NCBI GenBank assembly: GCA_030491005.1
Contig: JAKZMJ010000028.1
Location: 20,577 to 84,576, forward strand
Source of the DNA: Sulfurospirillum sp.
Lineage (GTDB): Bacteria > Campylobacterota > Campylobacteria > Campylobacterales > Arcobacteraceae
Direction of reading: 5' to 3'
Length of the DNA stretch: 64,000 nt
Shown here: positions 7,833-16,891 of the stretch, piece after piece
How positions within the stretch are numbered: position 1 is the first letter of the stretch
How the letters are laid out: each line of letters opens with the position of its first letter
Made by a program: the position numbers and the translations under genes
Notes under the pieces: model-generated
Told to the model about the DNA's origin: nothing
Databases searched by the model: none
Seen by the model: only the letters and a program-made list of their open reading frames with translations

Positions 7833-10800
7833 TTAGTAAAATATTTTACTGATTTTTTCTAATTGTATTACAGGAGGATTAGGTAATTGTGGATATGCTT
7901 TTTGTACAACATTTGTGACCCATTGGGGATAAATTCTAAAGTTTAATTTGACACTTATACTTAAAGGATAATCTGATTTTTTTACATTCTTTATATCATA
8001 AACTTCAACTCTTCTTTTTCCTGCTTTAATTCTAGTATCACTTATAAGTTTTTCATATTTCCAAAATAAAAGCCCAACAGATTTTCCATTTTTATCTCCA
8101 AATACTTTCATAAATATTCTTGAATTTTTATCTAAATTTCCATCTTTATCTACTTTACCACTTTGAAATATGATTTTTTTATTTTTATTCTTAATACTTA
8201 TTTCTAACCACAACTGCCTAAAATCTGCAACTCCTGTTGGTAAATGATGCCCAGCTCCTATATTTGTAACTCCTACTTTTAAAGAATTATTTTTAAAATC
8301 AAAGTCTAACTTTCCAGCTTTTCTTAAAAGTTGTAAACTTTGATTTTCATGTTCTTTACTTTTTAAACCAGATAAGAAGTGATTTGCACCTGCGAAATAA
8401 TGAACTTTTACATCTTCTTTTATTTTCCCACCTTTGGTTGAACTAGCTTTTAGAGGTGAGAATTCACCATTTCGTAAATAAGTCATATGACAATCTATAC
8501 AAGTCTTATGTTTTTTAGGATTTTTAGGATTATTAAAAGGTGAATTTTGCCACTCTTTAAAAGTTGATACAATTTTACTTCCATTTCCTGGGCTAAATTC
8601 ATCATGACAAGATGCACAATATACACTTTTTTTATATATAGGCTTCATATATGATTTTATATGAGTTTTTGGTTTAGAATTTATAAATTTGTGGCTTAAA
8701 TACTTCAAAGCCTCATTCTCATTATCTTCAAAAGTGTATTTATTTCTATTTTGAACACCTAAAGTATAAGAAGCATTTCCTCCTGCATCCTCAACTTTTG
8801 TAATTCTATGACAAGCCACACAAGATACTCCTTCTTCTAATTTTGAATTACCATGAGTTTTTAACTCTTTTATTAAAGTTTTTCCATCTTCTTCAAATAA
8901 CTGATTCATAGTATCTGTTGTTTTTTTTACAACTCCTGTTGTAACGGCACTTGGGTTATGACATCCCATACACCACTGTCTAAACTCTTCGCCCTCAACC
9001 TTAGCAGCTAGGTTTTCAAGTACCATATAATATGGATTACTTCCTACAAGATTTTTATGATTTGAATTAGCCCACTGATTAAATATATCATTATGGCAAG
9101 ATTTACATTTAGCTGAATTTGTCCAATCTTGTGTATGATATTTATCAATATTTTCTTCTAATTTTATCCAAGTTGATAAGTACTTCAAATTTTCATTAGA
9201 TTTAATATAAGTATGGAGTGCTTGCATATTTGCTTTTACTTTTTTACTCATATTCTTAGGGTCTACAAAAGGAAGTGCAATATTACTATCTCCTCCCATA
9301 CCTCCTTGGGTGTCTTTTATCATTCGCACATAATCACCCAAAGGATTTTTTGATACAAACCCTGCTAAATTATCATGCCCAATACTAGCTTTAATTGATT
9401 TATCGAGTAAAGAATCAGTAAATAAAAAACCATTTGTAAAATTAAACCCTTCAAAATGACAGGAATTACAGGACATCCAAAAATCACCAGCCATTGGTAT
9501 GTCTTTATTTACATTTGTATTTCCATTATTAAATAAAGTTTTACCAAGTCTTACTTGTTTATCTAAAGGGTCATTTTTTACTAACTTTGAAAAAAAATCT
9601 TTTTTAAGTTTTAGCCTTGCAAAAGGATGATCACCTCCACTATGCAATAAAGTCATATCTAATCTTGAAGCATTTTGTACATAAATATTATTATTCTTAG
9701 GATGTATTAAAATAGCCTTAGGATTAGTATTATTAGGGTAGGCTCTAAATATTTGAGTTACTTTTGCACCCTTACCACTTCTTTTAGCTCTTTTTCTATG
9801 ACGTTTCTTTTTAGAAGTTCCCATACTTCTTGCTATATTAAAAACCATTATATCTTCACTACTTGCTAATGTCACAAAAGCTTTTTTACCATTTGAAGAA
9901 AAAGCTAAATCCCAAGGATTTGATACAATCATAGTTTTATTTGCATTATCTAAGACATTAATTGATTTAAAAAGATGTTTTCTTTGTTTTTTTAATTCTT
10001 TTTCAAAATTTGGTTTTAAAGATATTATAGATATAGATGGATATATCGTAGATTGAAATTGAAAAGGATGATCAAAATTCCATAAAACATGAGGAAGCCA
10101 AGCTTGTTTACCATCGGGTGTAATTTCAATATCATCTAAAAGTCTAGGTTTTCCCTGTGAAACAAATTCATCTTTATTTTGTGTTTCATGTAAAGTAATA
10201 GTTTTTAATCTTTTAAGTGTTGTACTATCATAAATAGAAACCATACCAAGCATAGAGTGAGAAACTAAAAGTCTTCCATCATCACTTAGTGCTAATCCTC
10301 TTGGAGTTTTAAAAGTTTTAATTGTTTTTATTATTGTATAATTCTCATTTATTACTAAAATTTCAGCATCTTCAAAAATACTTACAAAAAAGTATTTATT
10401 TTTTTTATCATAAATTATTGCATGAGGTTTATTTTTTGTATGTATTTTTTTAATTATTTCATCATTTGAATTTAAAAAGATAACTTTATTATCCATATAA
10501 TCGCTCACAGCATAAACACTCTCATCGTCTTTAAAAGCTATTCTTCTTATATCTTTACCTAATACTTTTTCAAAAATTACTTCTCCTGTTAGTGCATCAA
10601 TTTTAGATATGCTTTTAGCATCTAAATTAGCAGTATAAATATATTTTAAATCTTTGCTTAAATATAATGCTGAACTACTAACACTTGCATATAAGGGTAA
10701 GGAAGAAATACTTAATAATAAAGTTACAACAAATAAAGAAAGTAAAATACTATTTGAATGTTTAACTTTTTTATTTAATTTTTTTTGTTTTCTTTTATTA

Positions 10801-11198
10801 ATACTTTTGAGTGAAAAGAATTTATGATACCATAAGAAAAACAATAATATAAATGAACCATAAAGATGTAATATATGAGAATAGTTTCCTATAATATCGC
10901 CACTTATATTTCCAATAAAAAATAAATAAAATCCACTTGAAATAATTAAAAACAACGAAATACCTAAGATGATACCATTTTTACTAGCTTGTTTTTTCTC
11001 AATTATACTAGAACGATATTTATATGTATGAATATTAACAAAAGGAATAACTAACAAAATACAAATTATAATAGATGATATGATATGAATTGCTTGTAAA
11101 GATGAAAGATACAGCCAAGAAATATTAATCAAATCCCATTGAAATATTCCTGTAGCAAACATAAAAACAAGAGATATTTCAATATAAGGGATTTTCAC
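7833..11198 (-). CDS. Membrane-anchored beta-propeller six-haem cytochrome c
   Basis: The 1121-residue protein starts with four or five hydrophobic segments (residues ~5-170) with His residues near membrane faces, reminiscent of a small b-type or DUF4405-like membrane domain. A YVTN/NHL-like beta-propeller follows (~175-500), then a short very basic stretch (KKKRHRKRAKR), then six CxxCH haem sites at about residues 577, 697, 744, 794, 864 and 904 (CNSCH, CKSCH, CMGCH, CVACH, CASCH, CIDCH). A beta-rich C-terminal domain closes it. The haem part resembles the cytochrome c554 type. It lies 16 bases after the upstream gene in the same operon, which carries a Fur-box-like site. The topology implies periplasmic haems that could pass electrons to or from the membrane. 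The substrate is unknown, and I know no named protein with this architecture. Confidence 0.75.
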   Translation of the reverse strand: MKIPYIEISLVFMFATGIFQWDLINISWLYLSSLQAIHIISSIIICILLVIPFVNIHTYKYRSSIIEKKQASKNGIILGISLFLIISSGFYLFFIGNISGDIIGNYSHILHLYGSFILLFFLWYHKFFSLKSINKRKQKKLNKKVKHSNSILLSLFVVTLLLSISSLPLYASVSSSALYLSKDLKYIYTANLDAKSISKIDALTGEVIFEKVLGKDIRRIAFKDDESVYAVSDYMDNKVIFLNSNDEIIKKIHTKNKPHAIIYDKKNKYFFVSIFEDAEILVINENYTIIKTIKTFKTPRGLALSDDGRLLVSHSMLGMVSIYDSTTLKRLKTITLHETQNKDEFVSQGKPRLLDDIEITPDGKQAWLPHVLWNFDHPFQFQSTIYPSISIISLKPNFEKELKKQRKHLFKSINVLDNANKTMIVSNPWDLAFSSNGKKAFVTLASSEDIMVFNIARSMGTSKKKRHRKRAKRSGKGAKVTQIFRAYPNNTNPKAILIHPKNNNIYVQNASRLDMTLLHSGGDHPFARLKLKKDFFSKLVKNDPLDKQVRLGKTLFNNGNTNVNKDIPMAGDFWMSCNSCHFEGFNFTNGFLFTDSLLDKSIKASIGHDNLAGFVSKNPLGDYVRMIKDTQGGMGGDSNIALPFVDPKNMSKKVKANMQALHTYIKSNENLKYLSTWIKLEENIDKYHTQDWTNSAKCKSCHNDIFNQWANSNHKNLVGSNPYYMVLENLAAKVEGEEFRQWCMGCHNPSAVTTGVVKKTTDTMNQLFEEDGKTLIKELKTHGNSKLEEGVSCVACHRITKVEDAGGNASYTLGVQNRNKYTFEDNENEALKYLSHKFINSKPKTHIKSYMKPIYKKSVYCASCHDEFSPGNGSKIVSTFKEWQNSPFNNPKNPKKHKTCIDCHMTYLRNGEFSPLKASSTKGGKIKEDVKVHYFAGANHFLSGLKSKEHENQSLQLLRKAGKLDFDFKNNSLKVGVTNIGAGHHLPTGVADFRQLWLEISIKNKNKKIIFQSGKVDKDGNLDKNSRIFMKVFGDKNGKSVGLLFWKYEKLISDTRIKAGKRRVEVYDIKNVKKSDYPLSISVKLNFRIYPQWVTNVVQKAYPQLPNPPVIQLEKISKIFY

Positions 11199-11214
11199 TA
11201 TTTACCTTTTAATC

Positions 11215-13239
11215 TTATTTACTTAATTTAACTTTAGAAGCCATAGTCATAGCTGTACCATGTTTTCCACCTGCTGCTGTTATTGATAATACATTATCAT
11301 TATCACTATTTGCATTATTAACATCACTTGCATTCACAAATTCACCAGTATCATGTAACCACTCAGATAACTGTGCACCTTGTGTCGTTGAATTTCCATT
11401 AATAACTAAAGAAAACCATTGTGTAAATCTATCAGTAAGATTTTGTAGCTCCAATAAAGGCTCGTTTTCATCTGCTACATTTTTAAGATGATTTATAGCA
11501 TCTCTTAAACCACCTGATAGCGCTGCAATTGAATAAGAAGTATATTCTTTTGTAGAGTCAACATAAGTTCCAATATCTTTATTATACAAGTTTTTTTCAA
11601 TGCAAAGCATTAAAGACCTTGCTTCATTTCTATATTTATCATTTTTACTTGCTAAATAAGCAGCTGTTAATCCACGAATAACTGCAAATTGTGTCCCTAT
11701 ATCAATACCTGCTTTTTTTAAAGATTTTATATTATAAGTACTTGAATATAATCCATTTTTATTTTTAAGCTTTTTTATTAAAAAATTAGCTTGTTTTTTA
11801 ATTAACATTAAAGCTTCTTTACCTTGCACAGTTTCTAAAGACTTAGCCCCAGAAGCTGAACCATAACCTACAGGTAAAGCATCAATAGCTCTTTGGAAAA
11901 TTCTTAAAGCTTCAAGGCTATAAGCAGCATCATATGTTGTTACAATATTTCCTTTTTTCCCATCAAATCTATCAATAAATGTTCCCATTTTTTTATTAAA
12001 ATGAATCGTTGATAAATTCTCAAACATTAAATTTGCAATATTTGAAGCAATAGAAAAAGCATCATCTGCTTTTATATCATTTCCTCTTTTTGCATCTGTA
12101 TTAGCCTTTGGTGCATTTTTAAAAGGATCACCATCAAATACACTTAAGAATGCTGAATTTTGATTCGCATTATTTACCCTTTGATCGCTATAGGCATAAA
12201 ACTCAGAAATTGGCCATAATACTTGCCAAGTATCTCTTAGCGATGAATGTCCTTGTGTAATTTTTAAAGAAGCTATACTTTTAGTTCCATTTTTAACACC
12301 TTCTTTAACTGCAACTTTATGTGCAAACCATATAGGAATTGAAGCATCATAAGATGGTGTAAAAGATAAACCTAATTTCATACCATTAGAACCTAGTTTT
12401 TCTTGCATATATAAAATTCTTTCCCAAGCAAGTTCTGTTAAAATTGCACCATTAACACCATCTGCACTTGAAACACCAAGAGCATGTTTACCGTCGTGAT
12501 CCATAGTTGAGCTTGTTGCTTCTACTTCTTCATCATTAGAAATTACATGCATACCACCTAAGAAATCTTGTGCCCACATAGTATCTTTTAATAAAGCAGA
12601 TCCAAAAGCAGCAGGATTAAATGTTTTATCCATACCCTCTTCTAGCCAAGATAAAGTTTTATAATCTCGTAAATATGCAGGAATAGCTGTTTTAATAGTT
12701 TGTTCTTTTCCATGTTTAAAGACAATAACTTCATCATTATTTACAATAGTCATATCAACTTTTTGCGAAAATTCTGGAAGTCCTGAGATATATGGAAGTG
12801 CAGTAGGATGCATATTTAAAGGTAAAATAGAAGGATCATTTCCCGTAACTTTAGCAAATTTAATAAATCTTTTTGCTAATGATTGCATATTTCCACCACG
12901 TTTTGCATTTAATAAACCATTTACTAAATGTGGTCCCATTTTGGACTGGTAATTTAAAGCATACATAGCTTCTTCAGAATATTCATAAGACTCAATTCCA
13001 GCAGTATAATCAAACTTAGTTGGTTCATTTATTGCATTTGGATCTAAAGTATCTAAATCAAGTCCAAGCCCTTCAACCATAGGTTCACCAGATAATTCAA
13101 ATTCAGTATATGCAAGCATGGCTCCTGCTGTATTAAATCTTTTATCTAAAACTTTTGCTTTAGTATTCTTATAATCATTTGCAAAAACAGATGTTATAAA
13201 TAAAGATGCAATAAGAGATAATTTAACAATTTTTTTCAT
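11215..13239 (-). CDS. Secreted protein of unknown function, partner of the multihaem cytochrome
   Basis: The 674-residue protein has a clear Sec signal peptide (KKIVKLSLIASLFITSVFA, cleavage likely before NDYK). The mature part looks largely helical with segments like TYDAAYSLEALRIFQRAID and SYSIAALSGGLRDAINHL, which recall alpha/alpha-toroid folds. That is only an impression. It has no CxxCH, lipobox or membrane helix, so it should be soluble in the periplasm. It is the first gene of the operon with the multihaem cytochrome and has a ribosome site AAAGGA. A perfect 7-1-7 Fur-box core overlaps its predicted promoter. I do not recognise a family. Confidence 0.7.
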   Translation of the reverse strand: MKKIVKLSLIASLFITSVFANDYKNTKAKVLDKRFNTAGAMLAYTEFELSGEPMVEGLGLDLDTLDPNAINEPTKFDYTAGIESYEYSEEAMYALNYQSKMGPHLVNGLLNAKRGGNMQSLAKRFIKFAKVTGNDPSILPLNMHPTALPYISGLPEFSQKVDMTIVNNDEVIVFKHGKEQTIKTAIPAYLRDYKTLSWLEEGMDKTFNPAAFGSALLKDTMWAQDFLGGMHVISNDEEVEATSSTMDHDGKHALGVSSADGVNGAILTELAWERILYMQEKLGSNGMKLGLSFTPSYDASIPIWFAHKVAVKEGVKNGTKSIASLKITQGHSSLRDTWQVLWPISEFYAYSDQRVNNANQNSAFLSVFDGDPFKNAPKANTDAKRGNDIKADDAFSIASNIANLMFENLSTIHFNKKMGTFIDRFDGKKGNIVTTYDAAYSLEALRIFQRAIDALPVGYGSASGAKSLETVQGKEALMLIKKQANFLIKKLKNKNGLYSSTYNIKSLKKAGIDIGTQFAVIRGLTAAYLASKNDKYRNEARSLMLCIEKNLYNKDIGTYVDSTKEYTSYSIAALSGGLRDAINHLKNVADENEPLLELQNLTDRFTQWFSLVINGNSTTQGAQLSEWLHDTGEFVNASDVNNANSDNDNVLSITAAGGKHGTAMTMASKVKLSK

Positions 13240-13292
13240 TTTTTTCCTTTGTGTTATGTTATATAAAGGAATGATAAAATATATTTACTTAA

Positions 13293-13321
13293 TTAATACT
13301 TAATCTGATAATTATTATCAA
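13293..13321 (-). promoter_or_regulatory. Predicted sigma70 promoter of the cytochrome operon
   Basis: On the minus strand TTGATA (13316-13321) and TATTAA (13293-13298) are spaced by 17 bases, 54 bases before the ATG. The Fur-box palindrome overlaps the -35 and the spacer. Confidence 0.55.
13306..13320. promoter_or_regulatory. Fur-box-like operator, perfect 7-1-7 palindrome
   Basis: TGATAAT-T-ATTATCA is a perfect match to the 7-1-7 core of the Fur consensus. It sits over the predicted -35 and spacer of the promoter for the secreted protein and multihaem cytochrome, where a bound repressor would block RNA polymerase. In this AT-rich genome chance matches occur, but the position and symmetry favour a real site. 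Confidence 0.7.
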
Positions 13322-13342
13322 TAAATATTTTTAAAAAGTAAA

Positions 13343-13373
13343 ATTGTACCAATTATTATTAAATTGGTACAAT
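13343..13373 (-). terminator. Terminator-like hairpin after thiC
   Basis: A perfect 12-bp inverted repeat (ATTGTACCAATT and its complement, 7-nt loop) lies 19 bases past the thiC stop. A T-rich stretch follows on the minus strand. It would separate thiC from the downstream cytochrome operon. It could instead be a protein-binding palindrome. Confidence 0.6.
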
Positions 13374-13391
13374 AAAAATAGTAGTTTTTAT

Positions 13392-14747
13392 TTAAACAGC
13401 AATATTATCAATTGCTTCACCATGTTGTTCTATAATTTTTTGTGTAATCTTATATGAACAAAACTTAGGTCCACACATTGAACAAAACTCTGCTTCTTTG
13501 AATACATCTTGAGGTAAAGTTTCATCATGATATTCTTTTGCTCTCTCAGGGTCTAAACAAAGTTCAAACTGTTTATTCCAATCAAAACTATATCTAGCAT
13601 CACTCATCTCATCATCAATATTTCTAGCATCTTTTCGCCCTCTTGCAATATCAGCACTATGTGCCGCTATTTTATAAGCAATAATACCTTCTCTTACATC
13701 TTTTGCATTAGGCAAGCCTAAATGCTCTTTTGGTGTTACATAACAAAGCATAGAAGCTCCATGCCAACCACCAATGGCTGCACCAATAGCTGAAGATATA
13801 TGATCATAACCAGCAGCAATATCAGTAACAAGAGGTCCTAAAATATAAAAAGGAGCTTCATGACAATACTCACGCTCTAATTTCATATTTCTCTCAATTT
13901 GATTTAAAGGAACATGACCAGGACCTTCTATCATAACTTGTACATCTTTTTCCCAAGCTCTAAGTGTTAGTTCACCTAAAATTTTAAGCTCACTTAATTG
14001 TGCTTCATCACTTGCATCAGCTAAGCAACCAGGTCTTAATGAATCGCCTAAAGATAAAGATACATCATATTTTCTACAAATCTCTAATATTTCATCAAAA
14101 GCTTCATAAAATGGATTTTCTCTATGATAGTGCATCATCCAAGCAGCCATTAAAGAACCTCCCCTACTAACTATTCCCATCTTTCTTTTAGCAACATGAG
14201 GCATAAATCTTAATAAAAATCCAGCATGAATAGTAAAATACGAAACTCCTTGTTTTGCTTGTTTAACTAATACAGCTAACATACCTTCAATTGTCAAATC
14301 TTCGATTTTATCATTACAATCATGAAGTATCTGATAAATAGGCACTGTTCCAATTGGCACAGTTGAGTGTTTAATCACAGCTTCTCTTATGGAGTCTAAA
14401 TCCCCTCCTGTACTCAAATCCATAATAGTATCAGCTCCATATTTTAAACATACATCAACTTTTTCAATTTCACCAGCAATATCAGACGCTATTGCTGATG
14501 AGCCTATATTTGCATTTATTTTACAAGATGATGCAATTCCAATAGCCATAGGCTTAAGATGTCTATGATTTACATTCGCAGGGATAATCAATCTTCCTCT
14601 TTTAATTTCATTTAAAACTAACTGTACTTCTATTTTTTCAATATTTGCAACTTCTTGCATATCAGGAGTAATAATACCTTTTTTTGCATAATACATTTGC
14701 GTTCTTATTTCATCATTTTTATAATCATTAAGCCAAGCTCTCATCAT
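13392..14747 (-). CDS. thiC: Phosphomethylpyrimidine synthase ThiC
   Basis: The 451-residue enzyme converts aminoimidazole ribotide to the hydroxymethylpyrimidine phosphate of thiamine by radical SAM chemistry. The non-canonical C-terminal cluster motif CSMCGPKFC (CxxCx4C) is present, as are conserved segments such as [25 protein letters not shown] and [13 protein letters not shown]. It matches the shorter ThiC type without the N-terminal extension of the enterobacterial protein. No TPP riboswitch was recognised upstream. The other thiamine gene in the window is thiG. Confidence 0.95.
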   Translation of the reverse strand: MMRAWLNDYKNDEIRTQMYYAKKGIITPDMQEVANIEKIEVQLVLNEIKRGRLIIPANVNHRHLKPMAIGIASSCKINANIGSSAIASDIAGEIEKVDVCLKYGADTIMDLSTGGDLDSIREAVIKHSTVPIGTVPIYQILHDCNDKIEDLTIEGMLAVLVKQAKQGVSYFTIHAGFLLRFMPHVAKRKMGIVSRGGSLMAAWMMHYHRENPFYEAFDEILEICRKYDVSLSLGDSLRPGCLADASDEAQLSELKILGELTLRAWEKDVQVMIEGPGHVPLNQIERNMKLEREYCHEAPFYILGPLVTDIAAGYDHISSAIGAAIGGWHGASMLCYVTPKEHLGLPNAKDVREGIIAYKIAAHSADIARGRKDARNIDDEMSDARYSFDWNKQFELCLDPERAKEYHDETLPQDVFKEAEFCSMCGPKFCSYKITQKIIEQHGEAIDNIAV

Positions 14748-14885
14748 AATATCCTATAGTAAAAATTTTAAAATTATTATATCTAATTTTTTTTATAAAA
14801 ACTTTATCAATAAAGTATAATTTATTTTTATTATACATATAAGCTATTTTTGACTATAATAAATCTAATTTATAAAAGGCATTAA

Positions 14886-15707
14886 ATGACAGATATCATA
14901 GTTAGTAAAATTGATTCATTACCTCCTCTTCCTAAAAGTATTATAGAACTAGAAGAGTTTAGAAAATTGCCAAATAAGGAAATTCTTGATTTATTAAAAA
15001 TCATTGAAAAAGATCCTTTGATTGTTACTACACTCTTAAGAGTGGCAAATTCTTCATTATTTGGTTTTGTAAGTGAAGTAGAAACTCCAAGTCGAGCTAT
15101 TAATCTTTTAGGCGTTAATTTTACAATTTCTATCATTTTGGGGTCTGCTGTTCAAGATTTAGTTAAATCAAATTTAGATGCTTATGGTGTAAGTATTGAT
15201 GACTTTATCAGTACTTCTAATTTGGCATCTGCTTTAGTTAATCAATGGATATCAAAAGTTGATTTTTCATTAAGAGAAGAGCTTTTACTACCTGCTTTTT
15301 TACAAGAAACTGGTAAATTTGTAATATCTGAAGTTGTTAATGAAAATGGAAAAATAAAAGAATTTTTAGAACAAATAAATGAAAATAAACATATAAGCGA
15401 TATAGAAAAAGAATTTACTGGATACACTTGTGCAAGAGTTACTGCAAATATTTTTAAACATTGGAAATTAAGTCATGAATTAATTTTTAAAATAGGTTTT
15501 GTTGAAAATTTAGATACTTGTCCTAAAGCTTATCAAGAAGAAGCTAAAGTTCTTGAGGTAATAAAAATATTGTGTAATATAAAAGAACCTTTATCTGATA
15601 GGGTCATCAAACTAGCAGTAATTAAAGCCAAAGAATATGGTTTTGATACTAAACTTTTACAAGATTCAATTACTGCAATTCAACTAAAAATTAACAATGA
15701 GTTTTAA
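14886..15707 (+). CDS. HDOD-domain protein
   Basis: The 273-residue cytoplasmic protein is made mostly of one HDOD domain (residues ~10-200). Typical segments are LPPLPKSIIEL, IIEKDPLIVTTLLRVANSSLFGF and INLLGVNFTISIILGSAV. HDOD proteins are HD-related but usually lack the metal-binding His/Asp pair, and act in signalling. In related bacteria some affect motility or cell behaviour, but nothing here fixes the role. It is divergent from thiC and followed by ispDF after a ~60-base gap. Confidence 0.85.
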   Translation: MTDIIVSKIDSLPPLPKSIIELEEFRKLPNKEILDLLKIIEKDPLIVTTLLRVANSSLFGFVSEVETPSRAINLLGVNFTISIILGSAVQDLVKSNLDAYGVSIDDFISTSNLASALVNQWISKVDFSLREELLLPAFLQETGKFVISEVVNENGKIKEFLEQINENKHISDIEKEFTGYTCARVTANIFKHWKLSHELIFKIGFVENLDTCPKAYQEEAKVLEVIKILCNIKEPLSDRVIKLAVIKAKEYGFDTKLLQDSITAIQLKINNEF

Positions 15708-15766
15708 CTAACATATAAGTAACATTTTAATATTATATGTAACTTTTTAACACATAAGGATTTTTT

Positions 15767-16891
15767 TTGCTTGATGTTTCATTGATTATTTTATGTGCAG
15801 GAGATTCTTCGAGATTTGAATTACAAGCAAAAAAGCAATGGCTTAGGTCTGATAATACTCCTCTTTGGTTACTGCTTTCAAATAGACTTAAGAACATAGC
15901 AAATTTTTGTGAAATAATAATTACCTGCCATACAGATGAAATTTCTTATATGAAAAACTTTTCTGATGATTTTACATTTATAAAAGGTGGGAGTACAAGA
16001 CAAAATTCAATAATAAATGCACTTAAGAATATTAAAAGTGAATATGTTATGATAACTGATGTTGCAAGAGTGTGTGTACCTGAAGAAGTTATTTTAAACT
16101 TAATTAAACATAAAGAAGAAGCCCATTGTATTGTACCTATACTTAATATCAATGATACGGTGATTTATGAAAATAATACTATAAATAGAGATAAAACAAA
16201 ACTTATACAAACTCCACAATTATCAAAAACATCTATATTAAAAAAAGCACTTAGTACAAACATACAATATACAGATGATAGCTCAGCAATTAAAGCAAAT
16301 GGTGGTTTAATTAAATATATACAAGGTAATGAAGAAAGTAGAAAGCTTACTTATCAAAAAGATTTATATTTTTTAGACTGTCTTAAAGAACCATCAAATA
16401 ACTTTTTTACAGGAATGGGTCTTGATATCCATGCCTTTGAAAAAAATAAAAAAATGTTTTTAGGTGGAGTACATATTAAATCTGATTTTGGATTTAAAGC
16501 TCATAGTGATGGTGATGTATTAATTCATTCCTTAATTGATGCCTTACTTGGAGCTATAGGGGCAGGAGATATTGGAGAATTTTTTCCAGATACAAACGAA
16601 AAGTATAAAGATATTTCTTCAAAACTTTTATTAGAGCATATAATAAAATTTATATACAATGTTGCTTATGAAATAGTAAATATTGACATAAGTATAATCG
16701 CACAAAAACCAAAAATAAGCCCTTATAAAAATGAAATAAAATCTTCTTTGTCAAAAATTTTAAATATAGAGAAACAATTTATCAATATAAAAGCTACTAC
16801 TTCAGAAGAACTTGGATTTATTGGAAGAAGTGAAGGTATTGCTGTTCAAAGTATTGTTTTACTAAAGTATTATAATTGGAAAAAATTATGA
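15767..16891 (+). CDS. ispDF: Bifunctional IspD/IspF of the MEP isoprenoid pathway
   Basis: The 374-residue fusion makes CDP-methylerythritol (IspD, ~1-205) and then methylerythritol cyclodiphosphate (IspF, ~215-374). The IspD part shows ILCAGDSSRF, KKQW and GGSTRQNSI. The IspF part shows the metal-binding DIHAF, AHSDGDVLIHSLIDALLGA and the TSEELGFIGR segment. Such fusions are usual in Campylobacterota. The start codon is TTG, 6 bases after AAGGA. No in-frame ATG fits the domain start. The gene overlaps the next by 4 bases (ATGA). Confidence 0.93.
   Translation: MLDVSLIILCAGDSSRFELQAKKQWLRSDNTPLWLLLSNRLKNIANFCEIIITCHTDEISYMKNFSDDFTFIKGGSTRQNSIINALKNIKSEYVMITDVARVCVPEEVILNLIKHKEEAHCIVPILNINDTVIYENNTINRDKTKLIQTPQLSKTSILKKALSTNIQYTDDSSAIKANGGLIKYIQGNEESRKLTYQKDLYFLDCLKEPSNNFFTGMGLDIHAFEKNKKMFLGGVHIKSDFGFKAHSDGDVLIHSLIDALLGAIGAGDIGEFFPDTNEKYKDISSKLLLEHIIKFIYNVAYEIVNIDISIIAQKPKISPYKNEIKSSLSKILNIEKQFINIKATTSEELGFIGRSEGIAVQSIVLLKYYNWKKL

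Noticed and set aside
14748..14885. TPP riboswitch upstream of thiC
   Set aside because: No CTGAGA-type thi-box or matching stem pattern could be found in the short AT-rich leader.
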